A DNA stretch of 64,000 bases, from positions 2,807,117 to 2,871,116 of the forward strand of contig OX465121.1 in the NCBI GenBank assembly GCA_949987565.1, given 5' to 3'. Positions within the stretch are counted from its first letter, which is position 1, and each line of letters starts with the position of its first letter. The notes below the pieces were generated by a model. The model did not search any database. It had not been told where the DNA came from and saw nothing but the letters and a program-made list of their open reading frames with translations. The position numbers and the translations under genes were made by a program. This document shows, one piece after another, positions 1 through 11,177 of this stretch. This DNA comes from Luidia sarsii (Eukaryota > Echinodermata > Asteroidea > Paxillosida > Luidiidae).

Positions 1-1
1 G

Positions 2-430
2 CGCATCCTTCGTGAATGCAACTTTCCAGACGATGCATCATTCCTCATCACCTTCCTGGCAGTTGCAATATTCCTGTTTGTAGTTGTAGCCATCATGCGG
101 CAGTCTTGGCAATCTTTACAGAGACTGAAGGACTGGTTGGGAGAGTCTGGGTGTAATCGGTACATGTCCACGGGAAAAAACCCAGAGCTTCGGGGAAATC
201 GGAAGATAGTCCTGATAGAGTTCATGATTGCAGAAATCACTGCAGTTAGTATTGCATCCGTTTCAAATTGTGCTTCTGTGCAGAAATCCTTTAGTCCTGA
301 AGTTAATCTTCCTTCCAACGTAAATGCACTGTATAGTCACAATAGTACAGTTCTTAATATAATGCCTGATTCACATATTCCATGGTTTTTAAAGATGCAT
401 GTTAGCAGAGCAACGTCCGGAAAGCTTTGA
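2..430 (+). CDS. Possible 3' terminal exon of an unrecognised single-pass membrane protein (partial)
   Basis: Reading from base 2, the frame stays open for 142 codons to a TGA at 428-430 and enters from outside the window. The visible part has a charged stretch (RILRECNFPDD), then about 22 hydrophobic residues (FLITFLAVAIFLFVVVAI), then a basic segment (MRQSWQSLQRLKDWL), as expected for a membrane helix followed by a cytosolic tail. The rest is low in recognisable motifs. I do not recognise the family. It could be the last exon of a gene to the left, or a chance open frame. The hydrophobic helix with flanking charges is the only positive evidence, and no acceptor site is visible because the window begins here. 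Confidence 0.3.
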   Translation, partial: RILRECNFPDDASFLITFLAVAIFLFVVVAIMRQSWQSLQRLKDWLGESGCNRYMSTGKNPELRGNRKIVLIEFMIAEITAVSIASVSNCASVQKSFSPEVNLPSNVNALYSHNSTVLNIMPDSHIPWFLKMHVSRATSGKL

Positions 431-2430
431 TCCAAGATACCTAGAACAAAAAAGATGATCTTGGATTTAGGGTTATGTTAGTGGCTCATTAAAAATGCTT
501 CTAGTTTGTTTACTGTATAGATAGTTCATGGATAATAACTTGTATGGACTGTGTGCTGTTTTTCATATGTGGCCATGTGTACATTGGTGCTACTCTTGAC
601 TGACAGACCATCTAATTAACCTAGTAATAGTAATAATACTAGGTCAGCTGTGGGTGGGATGGACAAGAAGATCCAAGGTGATTTGTGACATGAAAAGCTA
701 TGGGGGAAAAGAAAAGAAAAACTCATCAAGGTGACCAGGGTGGTCACTATGAATGGAGAAAAATCTTAAGTTAATGCAAATACGAACAACCCCATTCCTA
801 AATAAGCACAATACTATTATAGGTCTATGACCTATGTATGACTATTTACCATTGGTTAGAACATTGAAAAAAGATAGTAGTAAATTAGTAATACTTCTCC
901 CAGTTACCATGGTTAGCGTAAATGAGTCAGACCTATAGTACTAGTACTAGCCTATAGCCTGCTAGTACTGCTAGACATGGACTAGGCTTTGCCCAAATAT
1001 TGACTAATTCAGTAATTGAGACTAAGACTAAGACTAAGATTAGAAAGAGAAACCTAAAAAGCAACCAAACAATCTGACAAAACCACTGAACTAGGATTGC
1101 CTTAATTGCTTAGCTACAGTAACTTAAGTTAAGCCCTTTTTTTAGTTTTAATCCGTTTTGAACGTTTTTGGATTTCGATTGATGTATAAAATTTAAAAAA
1201 AAAACAGTAAAAGGGCTAAAACATGTAGTGTACTGTCTGTAGCTATAGCCTAGGTTGCTCAAACTTAAAATACTTAACCACGAACTAGTTAAACTAAAAA
1301 GTAAAAGTAAAATTAGTCCGAGAAACAGAACTTGGAGTTGGACCCTTACACGTACTTTACAAATTACAGACTTCGCCTTTTTTTGACCCCTCAATTTTTT
1401 TTTAAGGTCGATTGTAAGGGTTCAAGTTACTCGGACTAAACTAAAACTAAAGTAAAATACATGTTAATCGCTTTGACTTTTGAGTTTGAGTGTGACACTT
1501 ATTGACTTTGAGTTTGAGGGAAAACAATGTTTATAATTTCATCAAAGCGAGGTCGATGAGCCACTGCACTGGTCTGACATTGGTAAGGTAAATAGCACCG
1601 ATCTGGTGAACATTTGCGCTACACACAATGATAACTTTTCTCAAAATCATACGTTATAACTTATAATAAGTCAAATAAAGAAACCCTCACGTGCAATAAC
1701 TTCACGCGTAGAGCAAGGTGCTTCCCGTACGTCAAACCATGAACTACCGAGTACGCGCGTATGACCATGACTGCATGAGTAACCCACATGGACTCCCACA
1801 AGGTTGTCTAAACACTCTATGTATAGTACACATGGCATGCAATGATTAGGGAACCCTACGAAATAAGCTTCACTTTGCACGTACTATTCTAGGTACCCGA
1901 CTACGCGAGAAAACACCATTAGGCATTACACTCATTGCACTTTCTGCCTAGAGAGGGCGCAGACCTCACTTTACTTAGTCCGTGTTCTACATTTTCAGGC
2001 AAGATTTGGTTCGTTAAGATTCCTTTTATTTTGGTTTTTACACCATCAAGCTTTGATGGTATAAAAAGCGTTATCATTAACCTACTGAGTAATTTTTATG
2101 ATATAGTCGAAATATAGTCGAAATTTTCACTTTCAGTCTCATCTGTCATTTGAAAATCGTATTTTTATTTTGTAGTCACAAGACACGTGTTACTCCTTGC
2201 TCCACTGCTTAGATGGTTAGTCCATGTCCGTTGACCCTTACACTACAGTTACAATCGCCTTTTTATTTAAAACAACGACCCCCTCAAATTAAAAAAGGGC
2301 GATTGTTAAGTTCTAACTCTGTCTAAGGGTCCAAGGTAGTCCAAGTAACTTGGACCCGACAAGTCACCCTTTTTTTGTCAAATTTTGAAATTTTGAGGGT
2401 TGGGTGATTGTAGGGTCCAAGGACAACGGT
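431..2430. other. Intergenic, no gene seen
   Basis: AT-rich DNA with no convincing open frame. It includes short direct repeats (actaagactaag near 1020-1040) and scattered copies of a 'tccgagtaacttggacc' motif, which recurs at 1425-1440 and 2320-2350 and belongs to the hairpin family annotated next. Confidence 0.5.
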
Positions 2431-2535
2431 AGTCCGAGTAACTTGGACCCGACAAGTCACCCTTTTTTATCAAATCTCAAAATTTCAAAATTCGATAAAA
2501 AAAGAGTGACTTGTCGGGTCCAAGTTACTCGGACT
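2431..2535. repeat. Near-perfect hairpin (foldback MITE-like)
   Basis: Left arm 2431-2475 is repeated in inverted orientation at 2490-2535 with few mismatches and a spacer of about 14 nt. The outer ends read agtccgagtaacttggaccc and its complement. Related arms occur at 2320-2400, 39960-40060 and 41270-41540, so this is a dispersed family of short inverted repeats with conserved outer sequence and a poly-T/poly-A internal part. No coding capacity. Confidence 0.75.
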
Positions 2536-2571
2536 AGGACAACGGGTAATTCTGCGCTTAAACTGGGTAGT

Positions 2572-3240
2572 ACTTACTAAATGCAGTGGCTATTGTTGCG
2601 GCAGCCGTAACGCAGTGTCCATTTTCTATAGTTACGGCACTGCAACTGCGCAAGCGCGAGGACGTGCCAGTTCGAACCACGAAGCTAGTGCTTCTGGCCT
2701 GCCGGCCGTAACATGTACACTGACTTTGGAAGTGCGATATGTTAGCTGGCGACACTGCCGTCCGGCCGTCGTGCTTGATCTTGATTTGCATGATACATTC
2801 GTCATTACTTGTTGCCACTGTTAAATACAATGTTGATTTATACTATAGCCATAGGTATAATAGTTTTATAATTTGTATAGTGGACTTTTAAACCTCCCTA
2901 AAATCGAATGACTTCTCGTATTTTCTGCACAAGTGGACATCGTACATGTACGTGTACAGTGCATCGCTGACGACTTTGTTAGGGACCTGTTTGTTTGCTG
3001 ATCTCACCGCTCGAGAGCTTCTTATATATACATGATTGTAAAATACACCTTTTTCCATTCCGATAATGGCAGGGATATTGCTTCAAGACAAGCAAATTAT
3101 GTACCTACAGCCACAGAATTTGCCATGTTTCTTGTGCCTGTGCATGTGGAGTTCGCGCTTGCGCAGTTGGAGTCCCGTAACTATAGAAAATGGAAATTGC
3201 GTTACGGCTGCCGTAACAATAGCTACTGCGTTTAGTAAAT
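2572..3240. mobile_element. Non-autonomous DNA element with terminal inverted repeats of about 90 bp
   Basis: The segment 2572-2665 (acttactaaatgcagtggct onward, ending in gcgcaagcgcg) recurs inverted at 3148-3240 with about 10% mismatch. The 480 bp between the arms is unique in this window and has no credible frame. A clear target-site duplication was not found, so the superfamily is unassigned. Confidence 0.65.
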
Positions 3241-3395
3241 ACCAGAAAACACCGGGAAATACCGGAAAACTACCGGAAAACACCGGAAAACACCGGAAAA
3301 CCACTCAACATATTGCAGCAAAACACTAAATCCCGGAAAACATCGGAAAACACTAAATATCGGAAAACACACTAAATACCAGAAAACACGCTCAA
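3241..3395. repeat. Short minisatellite, cggaaaacac-type units
   Basis: Directly after the TIR element there are imperfect tandem copies of a 10-18 bp unit (accggaaaacaccggaaaac and variants such as ctaaatatcggaaaacac). They decay toward 3395. No coding frame. Confidence 0.7.
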
Positions 3396-4737
3396 CTCGA
3401 AACTGGAAATCACTAGGCGCCTTTTGTCAGAGAGCTCACCAAATGCACACACACTCAACAGAAATAAAAAAGGGCTTTATTTGGGACATTACAATTTCTT
3501 TCAAAGTTGAACGAGGCATCGAAAGGGCATTCACCCACCCAAAGAAGGAAAAGATTAATCCACAATTCAGGGTTTCTTCTCCTGGCCTTTGGTTTTTGTG
3601 AACATTTCGCCTGTATTTCTGGTATACCGACTCGACGCGCAAGTGCACTTCGATTCTGATTTCTTGACGGCTGTTTGCGGATTAAAAAAACTTATTGTGG
3701 CCTGGCGAGATTTCCATCTTCAACTTCTTGGATCGCATCGGCAAGGGAAAACCATATTTTTGGGGGGGTTTCCAAATATTTATTTGTTATATTGATTTAT
3801 ACTAATTGATTTAATTAATTGATATTTGTTTACTTCATTTAGTCTTTATTCACTGTTTGACGAGGTGTGACAGATCACTGTCCACAGCGATTGTTAAATG
3901 TTTATGTCTCTTCCTTGCCTGTCTTGTATGTGTTGTAAATTGAATGACATGAAAAATAACAATAATAATAATACTAATCCTGCGGGAGCTAGTTTGGTAT
4001 TGTTAAATGTTATCTATTATGTTTTTTGTCAGTGTATTTGTCTTACCTACGGTATATCGCGGAAAATAAAACCAGTACCAGTACCAACTACCATGAACAC
4101 AGCATGTACATTTGTAGTTGCGGTCACCATAACCCTCATTCTCCCGAAGGTCACAGACCTGAGGGTTATGGGGTAGTGTGTACAAAATCTGGAGATCTTC
4201 GTGTTTTCCCCATTTTTTAAACACTACTGTGACTTTTTATGTACTGTCCCAATCGCCCCCCTTTTCCACCCTTTTGAAAATCGCCAAACTCAATCTAAGG
4301 ACGTGGGTGTGATCTCAAATGTAATTAGACAACTCAAAACATCATCAATATTTTTCACATTCACGGAATAAATAATGCGTACTGCAAGGCTGCAAGCCAT
4401 GCTGTAGTCTAGGTACACGACCCCACACTGTTGTGCGTGAATTTTGTTGTTTTGGACGACTCCCAAGATGCACGTCATCACACCTATCGATCGATCGGAC
4501 TGCGACCTCTGTTTTGTAAATCGTGTGCTAGTGCTTGATATGAACTTAGAACTCAAAAAACTTTTATTTTTGTGGGTTAGAACCGTTAGAGTTAAGATTT
4601 TTGTATCACTGTTTTATTCTGATATAACAAACAACTACATTCAAGAAATAGTTTAAATCGGTTCAAGACTGAAATCGTTAGAGGCCCGCTTTAAAAAATG
4701 TTTCTCTGTATATCTACTCTGTACTTATGCTTTACAG
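3396..4737. other. Intergenic / upstream region of ZNF706
   Basis: No gene recognised. A polypyrimidine stretch ending in CAG at 4735-4737 looks like a splice acceptor, which would make 4738-4785 the 5' UTR part of the first coding exon. A non-coding first exon and promoter would then lie further left. I could not locate them. Confidence 0.4.
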
Positions 4738-4785
4738 GTGTTGAGTGACTGAATAGATTGAGTGCAGTGGCTGTCTGCTTGTACA

Positions 4786-5466
4786 ATGGCACGTGGTAAA
4801 CAAAAGCTTCAGTCTCAGCAGAAGAATGCAGAGAAGATGGCCAAGCAGAAAAAGGCTGCCAGTCAGAAAGGGTCTGCAGCCAAGGCACTGACATTTACAT
4901 GCACTGTCTGCAAAGTAAGTGGACTAATACATTTGTATATCCACCATCCATCCATCTTTCTGTTTGTCTGTCTGTCTGACAGTGTGTGTCTGTCTGTCAC
5001 TGTCAGTATGTCTGACTGTCTTTCTGTACGTCCATTCCTCTGCCCTCCGTCCATCCATTACAACAGTTTGTATCTACAGTATCATCATTGTCTCCATCCT
5101 GACCACCACCCCCATCCATAATCCTACAGTCCTTTCACTCCATGTGGAGGATGACTTTTGACCTCATTAAGTACTGCAGCATTGCCCCTCCTCCACTCCA
5201 CCCAGCTGGCCTATTAGGAGTGCTTATTGCCTGTCAGTCAAATTCCACTTGGCTTCATGCACAACAGAGAAATGCTTGGTGTTCTTCTTACAGTAAATGG
5301 ACTGTAATGAGTATGGAATGAAATGCCCAACAAGTTTTAGTAACCTGAACCCTGTATGCGTTTCCTACAGAGCCAAATGCCAGACCCCAAGACATACAGG
5401 CAACATTTTGAGAGCAAGCATCACAAAAGCCCCCTACCTGCTGAGCTGCAGACAGAGAGTGCATGA
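4786..5466 (+). CDS. ZNF706: Zinc finger protein 706 homologue (2 coding exons, 74 aa)
   Basis: Exon a is 4786-4914 (43 codons) and ends at a GTAAGT donor. Exon b is 5371-5466 (31 codons plus TGA) and follows a tttcctacag acceptor, with both junctions in phase 0. The N-terminus (MARGKQKLQSQQKNAEKMAK) is the lysine/glutamine-rich 4F5/SERF-type segment shared with vertebrate ZNF706. The C-terminal half is one C2H2 finger: Cys39, Cys42, His55 and His60, with C-x2-C-x12-H-x4-H spacing. The intron splits the finger just after the cysteine pair. Length is close to the human 76 aa. The family is small, nuclear, very conserved and is described as a translation or stem-cell-exit regulator in vertebrates; nothing here tests that. 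It converges on SPAG1. The ATG is the only one in frame upstream of the conserved start motif. Confidence 0.95.
4962..5012 (+). repeat. (TCTG)n-rich microsatellite in the ZNF706 intron
   Basis: Runs of tgtctgtctgtctg interrupted by point changes. It lies wholly in the intron 4915-5370. Confidence 0.8.
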
Positions 5467-5589
5467 CAACAGGCAGCACTTCCATTCGTGTCTGTGTCTG
5501 AAGACTTCATGTGAGTAGATATTACCTAAGGCTTCTTGTTAACCAAGCAGTGTTGTTTTCCTTTACTTGAAATTAAAGTTGAAAAAACT

Positions 5590-5840
5590 GAATCCACTTT
5601 GTGTAATCTTCCATTCTGCTGAAACCAGGTTTAACAGTTTGTTGTTTGCATCTGGATGAAAGCGGGGCTGTGATCCCTGTAGATAATTGGCAGTCAATGG
5701 TTGAATGTTCCTGGCTGGTGCCCACACCCTGACAAAGATAATTTACTATTGAGAAAGGTCACCATCTACATTGTAAGGGCTGGTAGTAGCACTGGCACAT
5801 CTAGTCAGTGGTCTTGGGTTCAATTCCCTGTCCAAAATAT
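5590..5840 (+). mobile_element. tRNA-derived SINE relic (copy 1)
   Basis: A body shared with 28720-28870 and 35320-36300 (gcatctggatgaaagcgggg, tgacaaagataatttactat) ends in a tRNA-like part whose B box reads gggttcaattccc near 5816-5828. Box-B-like sequences with the same neighbours occur at 36270-36290 (gggttcaagtccc) and, inverted, near 24795-24825, which is why I call this a tRNA-type SINE family and not a tRNA gene. Confidence 0.55.
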
Positions 5841-7296
5841 CTTTAATATTTTTCAAATTGATTAAACAATTTCAGACGTTCTCGATGGAAAGCATATTTC
5901 TGCTTGCAACCACCTTAACCTCTGGTTGTTTTCAGTAAGTCAGTGAGCAGTTTTTGTATTACTTTATCTTTATTTCTGTTTTAAAGGTAATGGATGAAAA
6001 GCTAATTATCGTTCTTCTTCTTTTCAGAATCTCTGGAGATTAATAAGGACAACTGATAGGCATGTGACCTCTTTGTTATCAACATGCTTCCCGTGGATAA
6101 TTGAACAAGTTTTCTTTCTTTCCACTCTTGAGAAGAAAAAAAATGCTTTTCCAATTACAGTTTCAAAAGATACTTCAAGTTAAACAGAAGAAAAGCAACA
6201 TGTGGTTTTATGCACCATGTGCTTGTGTTATGTTTATAAGTAAAAGAAAAAAGAAGCATAAATTCTGAGAGCCTATTTGATCCTAGTAGGCCCTCCAAAA
6301 CCAAGGATGAAGAGGAGAGCACAGATTAAAAGGGATAGCTGGTAGGGTGGGATCAAAGGCAAGGGCAGCGTTGGGTAGGGATTAGGTAGTAGAGGGGGAA
6401 AGATCAAAGGCAAAGAATTAAAGAGAGAAGTGGGGAGTGAACAATTTGCAATTTTTGTGCATATTACTCTGAAAGAAAAAAAATACATTTCATCCAACAA
6501 AAGAATATGGCTTGGGCAGAGATGTACAGTCCTTGCAGCCAGAACATACATTTTAAGTGCCTGTGTGTGAATTTCCACCATGGCATTCTGTTTCTTTTAG
6601 AATTGATGTAAATTCAAGTCACATAGATGTCAAACAAATCATGAAGGTTTCTGAATCTGTTCAGCTCAATATTTTGATACAGAAAATCAATATTGATTCA
6701 ATATACTTGAATACTTGGGCCTTACAAAATGCTATTGAAAACCCAACACATAATCTGTTTAACGAAAGTAATTGAAGTTTGTATATATGATATTAATCAG
6801 ACCAAAACCAACTTTGGGATTGGCATGGACTATTTTACTTTGATAAGTATGCATGTGTAGATAGTGTGTAGCATACATGTAGAAGTGCTTGGCAGAATGG
6901 ACTGGCCAAGCAAAATGGAAAAGTTCTTTCCCAATTTGAGGGCAAACATACAGTTGTCGGAAAAGAATACAGTTGCACATAAATGTCATGTATTTGCAAA
7001 ATCAAAAACGTTTGTGGGGAGAGACCCTAAATACCTATATGTACAGAGGAAAAGTGTATTTTCATTTTAAATTTCTGGTGTTTGGGTTTTTTTTTTTTTG
7101 GAGGGTTGAAATAACAAAAACTGATAGTCTCATTCATCTGTAGGTTTACATTGCAATTTGTTGAATGGTCAGTTTACCTTGCACTCCCACAGGACTTAAT
7201 TTTGTCATTCCGCAAAGCCAGTAGTTTGTCAGTCCTGTAGAAACACAACTTAAGGTATTTGTATTTGTGCCATTGTTTAGTATAAGTTATTATTTT

Positions 7297-7877
7297 ACAA
7301 GTTGTTAGCGGTTTGCAACTTTGCATATTTTATTACCGGTATAAGACTTCCTTTTGCTTTTCAAGAATGCCATTGCTGTATTATATTCCTACCAATCAGT
7401 GTACCATGCCTTCTAGAAAGCAGTAAACATACACTTTACTCCCTACTGCGTTCAGCGAATAAAATAACTAAAAGGGTGTGGCAAACAAAAGGCTAGTTGA
7501 TGCGCACTGCTTGAGGAGTCATGCATGCCAGGACCACTGAAAATACGCTGACAAGCATTCGTAGAGGGTGCCTTTATATAGGGGCTTATTGGCAGGAAAG
7601 CGTTCCTTTCTTTGAACGTGTGGCGTACCCGGACAACTGAGCAATACAATCTCACATGATTCCTCATTTCAGTAATACATGGACAGAATCTCAATCAAAC
7701 TTCATTTCACTGGTTTCATTGGGAGATTGTACAAGTTGTTAGCGGTTTGCAACTTTGCATTTTTTATTGCTGGTATAAGACTTTTGCTAGCATTTCAAGA
7801 ATGCCATTTCTGTATTATATTCCTACAATCAGTGTACCATGCCTTCTAGAATGCAGTAAACTTACACTTTACTCCCT
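7297..7877. repeat. Direct duplication of a 149-bp segment with unrelated DNA between
   Basis: 7297-7445 and 7731-7877 are near-identical direct repeats (acaagttgttagcggtttgc through ctttactccct). The 285 bp between them is absent after the second copy. This fits a local duplication followed by insertion, or a tandem duplication of about 434 bp with one half decayed. Confidence 0.75.
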
Positions 7878-8484
7878 CTGGGTTCAAATTCAAGATAGTA
7901 CATGAATCACATGACTAGGAACAGTAATGCTGGTGGTTAGTCAATACATCCATGACTAGATCATTCAAGCTGACAATGTATTTACAGAACTGCTGTGTGT
8001 AGACTTTGAATAGTGATGCACATATGAAAAGCTTTTGAAAATCTTGACTTCATCCATCCGCTATTCCTACTTTGATTTTAAGTGATTTGTGCTCATGCAT
8101 ATGTATATAGTAACATAAATTCCATTACTCCAAAATGTTATAAGAAATAACAGTTTCAAACAGAAATTTTCCCAAGGTGATTGCATTTCACACAAAGATT
8201 TCTTCAAATTTGTTTAGCTGTCTTTTAGAATAATATAGAGTTTTGGGGACATCATTAGCATTGATAGCCTCAATGTTAGCCTGAAATGTTCCAAGTTTCA
8301 AAAATACAATACTTCACAGTGATATGCTAGTGTAAGTTGCTGCAATTTTGATAAATCCACAAAACTGTAACATAAACTGAGAAGTTTGTGGTGAATTGAT
8401 ATTCATGGCATGTCACTGATGTCTGCATTTGGCTTGTGATGCTACACAGTATTGCTGTACTTACATTTGGAGAAAAAAAATAAA

Positions 8485-11177
8485 GTATTTATATGAATAT
8501 GGCTCCTTTGGTCTGTGACTGTTGTTTGTGTCCATGGGATACCTATGTTTCTTCATTTCCAATTAATGAAAGTCAAGCACAAGCTTTGCGCAATCTTAAA
8601 GTTTGCTCAAGATTCCTTCTGCAAACTTTAAACGTACAGTTTCAGTTACGGGTAAGGTTTGGGTAAGGTTAGTCTAATCTTATCCCAGCCATCCCTGAAC
8701 CTAAGTTCAGAGTTTGCATAGTGGACATTACATTATCGCGAAGATCGCACAAGTTTACATTTGTGTACAACTCCATTTGGTTGGTAGGCTACAGAACATA
8801 TTGTTTAGGGGTACAAGTCTAATTGCACTGTCTAATAGGTACTGTTCACTTGACATGCAGTACAAATGTAATCAAGGAATGAGGCAGTGGGTGATTTATA
8901 TAACAATTGCATTGTAACATTCAGCAAGGACATCTAATCCTTGAATTGCATCCTCACCAACTGAGAATACTAATAATTTATGATTACAAGGTACATCAAA
9001 ACAAATAGTTTATAATAATTCATAAATGAATGTAAGTGAATAATTGTGTCAGCAATCTATTGAATGACATCAGCTTTGTAATATTAGTTTCTCTGGGATT
9101 TTCCAATATTTTTGCTATTACAGGGCCTCATTTTCCCCCCAGTTGTTGGCAAGTCAAACACTGATGTACACATGTACAGGCCTCGATCTTAAGAAAAAGG
9201 GGGGCAGGACCTTGCTGGTCAAATAAGAGAAATTGCACAAGGGCACGCTGGCCAAGTTGGTAGTGAGTGCCATTGTTGTCAAGGGCATGCTGGCCAACTC
9301 CACAGGGCATCAGGCCAATGGCCTTGGTGGCCTCGGTTAAGATCAAGGCCTGCATGTACAGTACATGTGTATTTACAGGACTCACCGATGTCAAGGCATC
9401 TCATACTTCTGCTGGCCGAGACCTGGGTCAATTTCATGGAATCCGTTACGGCATAATTATGTGCTTACAGGCAGTGTTTTGTGTACCAGGTATACCCCAT
9501 TTCATGGAATCAGTTAGCAAGACTTTCGGCGCTTGAAATGCGCAAGCCCTAAGCAAAGAATACCTGATACGGTAAGCGAAGAATTTTTGCTATTGGAAAT
9601 GGATTCCATGAGATTGGACCCAGGGCCAATTTCAGATTTGCTAAGCACCTTATACATGTACAGCAAGTCAAACCCAATAAGTATTACATGAAAATGAAAT
9701 ATGGTTGGCTGGGGAAGAATGTTGCTGCTCAGTAGGTTTTGACACAGCAGCTCCATGAAGTTGGGCCCTCTTGTACTCAGACAATGCCAGTCCCATTTCT
9801 ATAGGGTTTCTGACACTAGACACAAGAATAAACAACTCTGACTGCACAGACTACTCATGCTCTCAATTTAATAGCAGACAAGCCTCAATCAATAAACACA
9901 CGGGCAACTCTTGATTGCCTGAAACAACCTTAAATGATCTCAACAAGCATTTTGAGTAATCATCTCGAAAACCTTCGGATATTCACAAAACAGTCAAGTA
10001 TTCAGATTGGTGAGTTCAAACATAATCACTGGATCCTTGAGTGGGAAACACTTTCGATTAAATTCTAAAATACTCTGATTCAAATCAATCTTTGAAGCTG
10101 TAAACATTATAAAGGATTAATTTTCGTAGACTTCCACTTTCTGGCCAAATAGGTTTTGAATAAGCACGCATTACCTAATCTACTTTCCCCCAACAGCATA
10201 CACGGTGATGTTCCTATATACTTTCAGAGTCAACTCACTTTCAAATTGGTATCAGTAATCTGTATGCAGCCATTGTATTACAAATACGGTACATTCAAGG
10301 TATTCACTAAAGTCAGGTACATGGAGGAACTTGGTATTGTTTGGCCATTCTGGTTGCTTTGCCTAGGTTTATGTTATTAGTAGCCTCAATCAAAGAGAAA
10401 AAGGTAATTCAGTTATGTAAAGATATCAAACTGGTGGCATTACTCAAAAAGAATTGTGACATGGTTGCCTCACCAATGTTTGTGACTGGCACCCCTACAT
10501 GTACCTCAGCAATGATAGCTGACTATTTGAGAAGACCCTCACTTCATGGTCAAACAAATAAGAACTACTTATTGTACGTAAAACTGTAAAGTGAAGCAAC
10601 CTCAGTAGTGAGTTCATAAGTAACAGCCATCTACTACCTTAAGGTTTAAACCATTTCACTTCAAACTGTTGGATTTATATCGTCTTACCCTTACACTAGG
10701 CATTTACCGGTATCTTTCCTTCATATTCAGTGGTTCTATCTGCTGTTTAAAATTGGCCGATGTTGGATATAGCCATTTTTTAAAGAAATGGCTGCATACA
10801 AATTTGAAGAGACACATCTGTGTAGACCTATAAACTTAACCTTTCCAAATCCTCCAATATCCACTCTCATCATACGTAATAATTGTCTGCAAACGAGACT
10901 TGACAGATCTACTGGGGTTATGGCTCATTTCAGAGGACTTACAAAACACTGATCCTACAATATTAGGAGAAATAATGTGGGTCCCACATATGAACAAAAT
11001 AAGTAGAATTTGGAGTATTGGGGAACTTATATTGGGGGATTGAGGATGCACCATGGAAACGAGGCCTCAAGTTTGACATGTTTGCTGTGATTGTGATCAT
11101 TTCTACACAATGCAAACTAGCTAAAACACACCACTAGAGGGCTCACTTCTGGTGAGCCAATCCTCTGGTGACTCCCC
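8485..11177. other. Intergenic between the convergent genes; 3' flank of SPAG1
   Basis: No gene recognised. It contains short repeat relics (for example gctgactatttgagaagacc near 10510-10530, part of the SINE family). No convincing minus-strand polyadenylation signal for SPAG1 was found immediately below its stop codon. Confidence 0.4.

Larger units (their letters stand above)
5467..8484 (+). other. ZNF706: Probable ZNF706 3' UTR with one 3' UTR intron and polyadenylation signal
   Basis: After the stop, a GTGAGTAG donor-like site at 5511 and a strong pyrimidine-rich acceptor ending ttttcag at 6027 suggest a 3' UTR intron (5511-6027). The next AATAAA hexamers are sparse. A good one lies at 8479-8484, and an ATTAAA sits much closer at 5573-5578. 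The true 3' end is therefore uncertain. No second gene was recognised here. The region also contains a SINE relic and a local duplication, annotated separately. Confidence 0.4.

Noticed and set aside
5805..5840. tRNA gene suggested by a good B box
   Set aside because: The cloverleaf cannot be completed and the same B box with flanks recurs at 36270 and 24800, so it is a SINE family.
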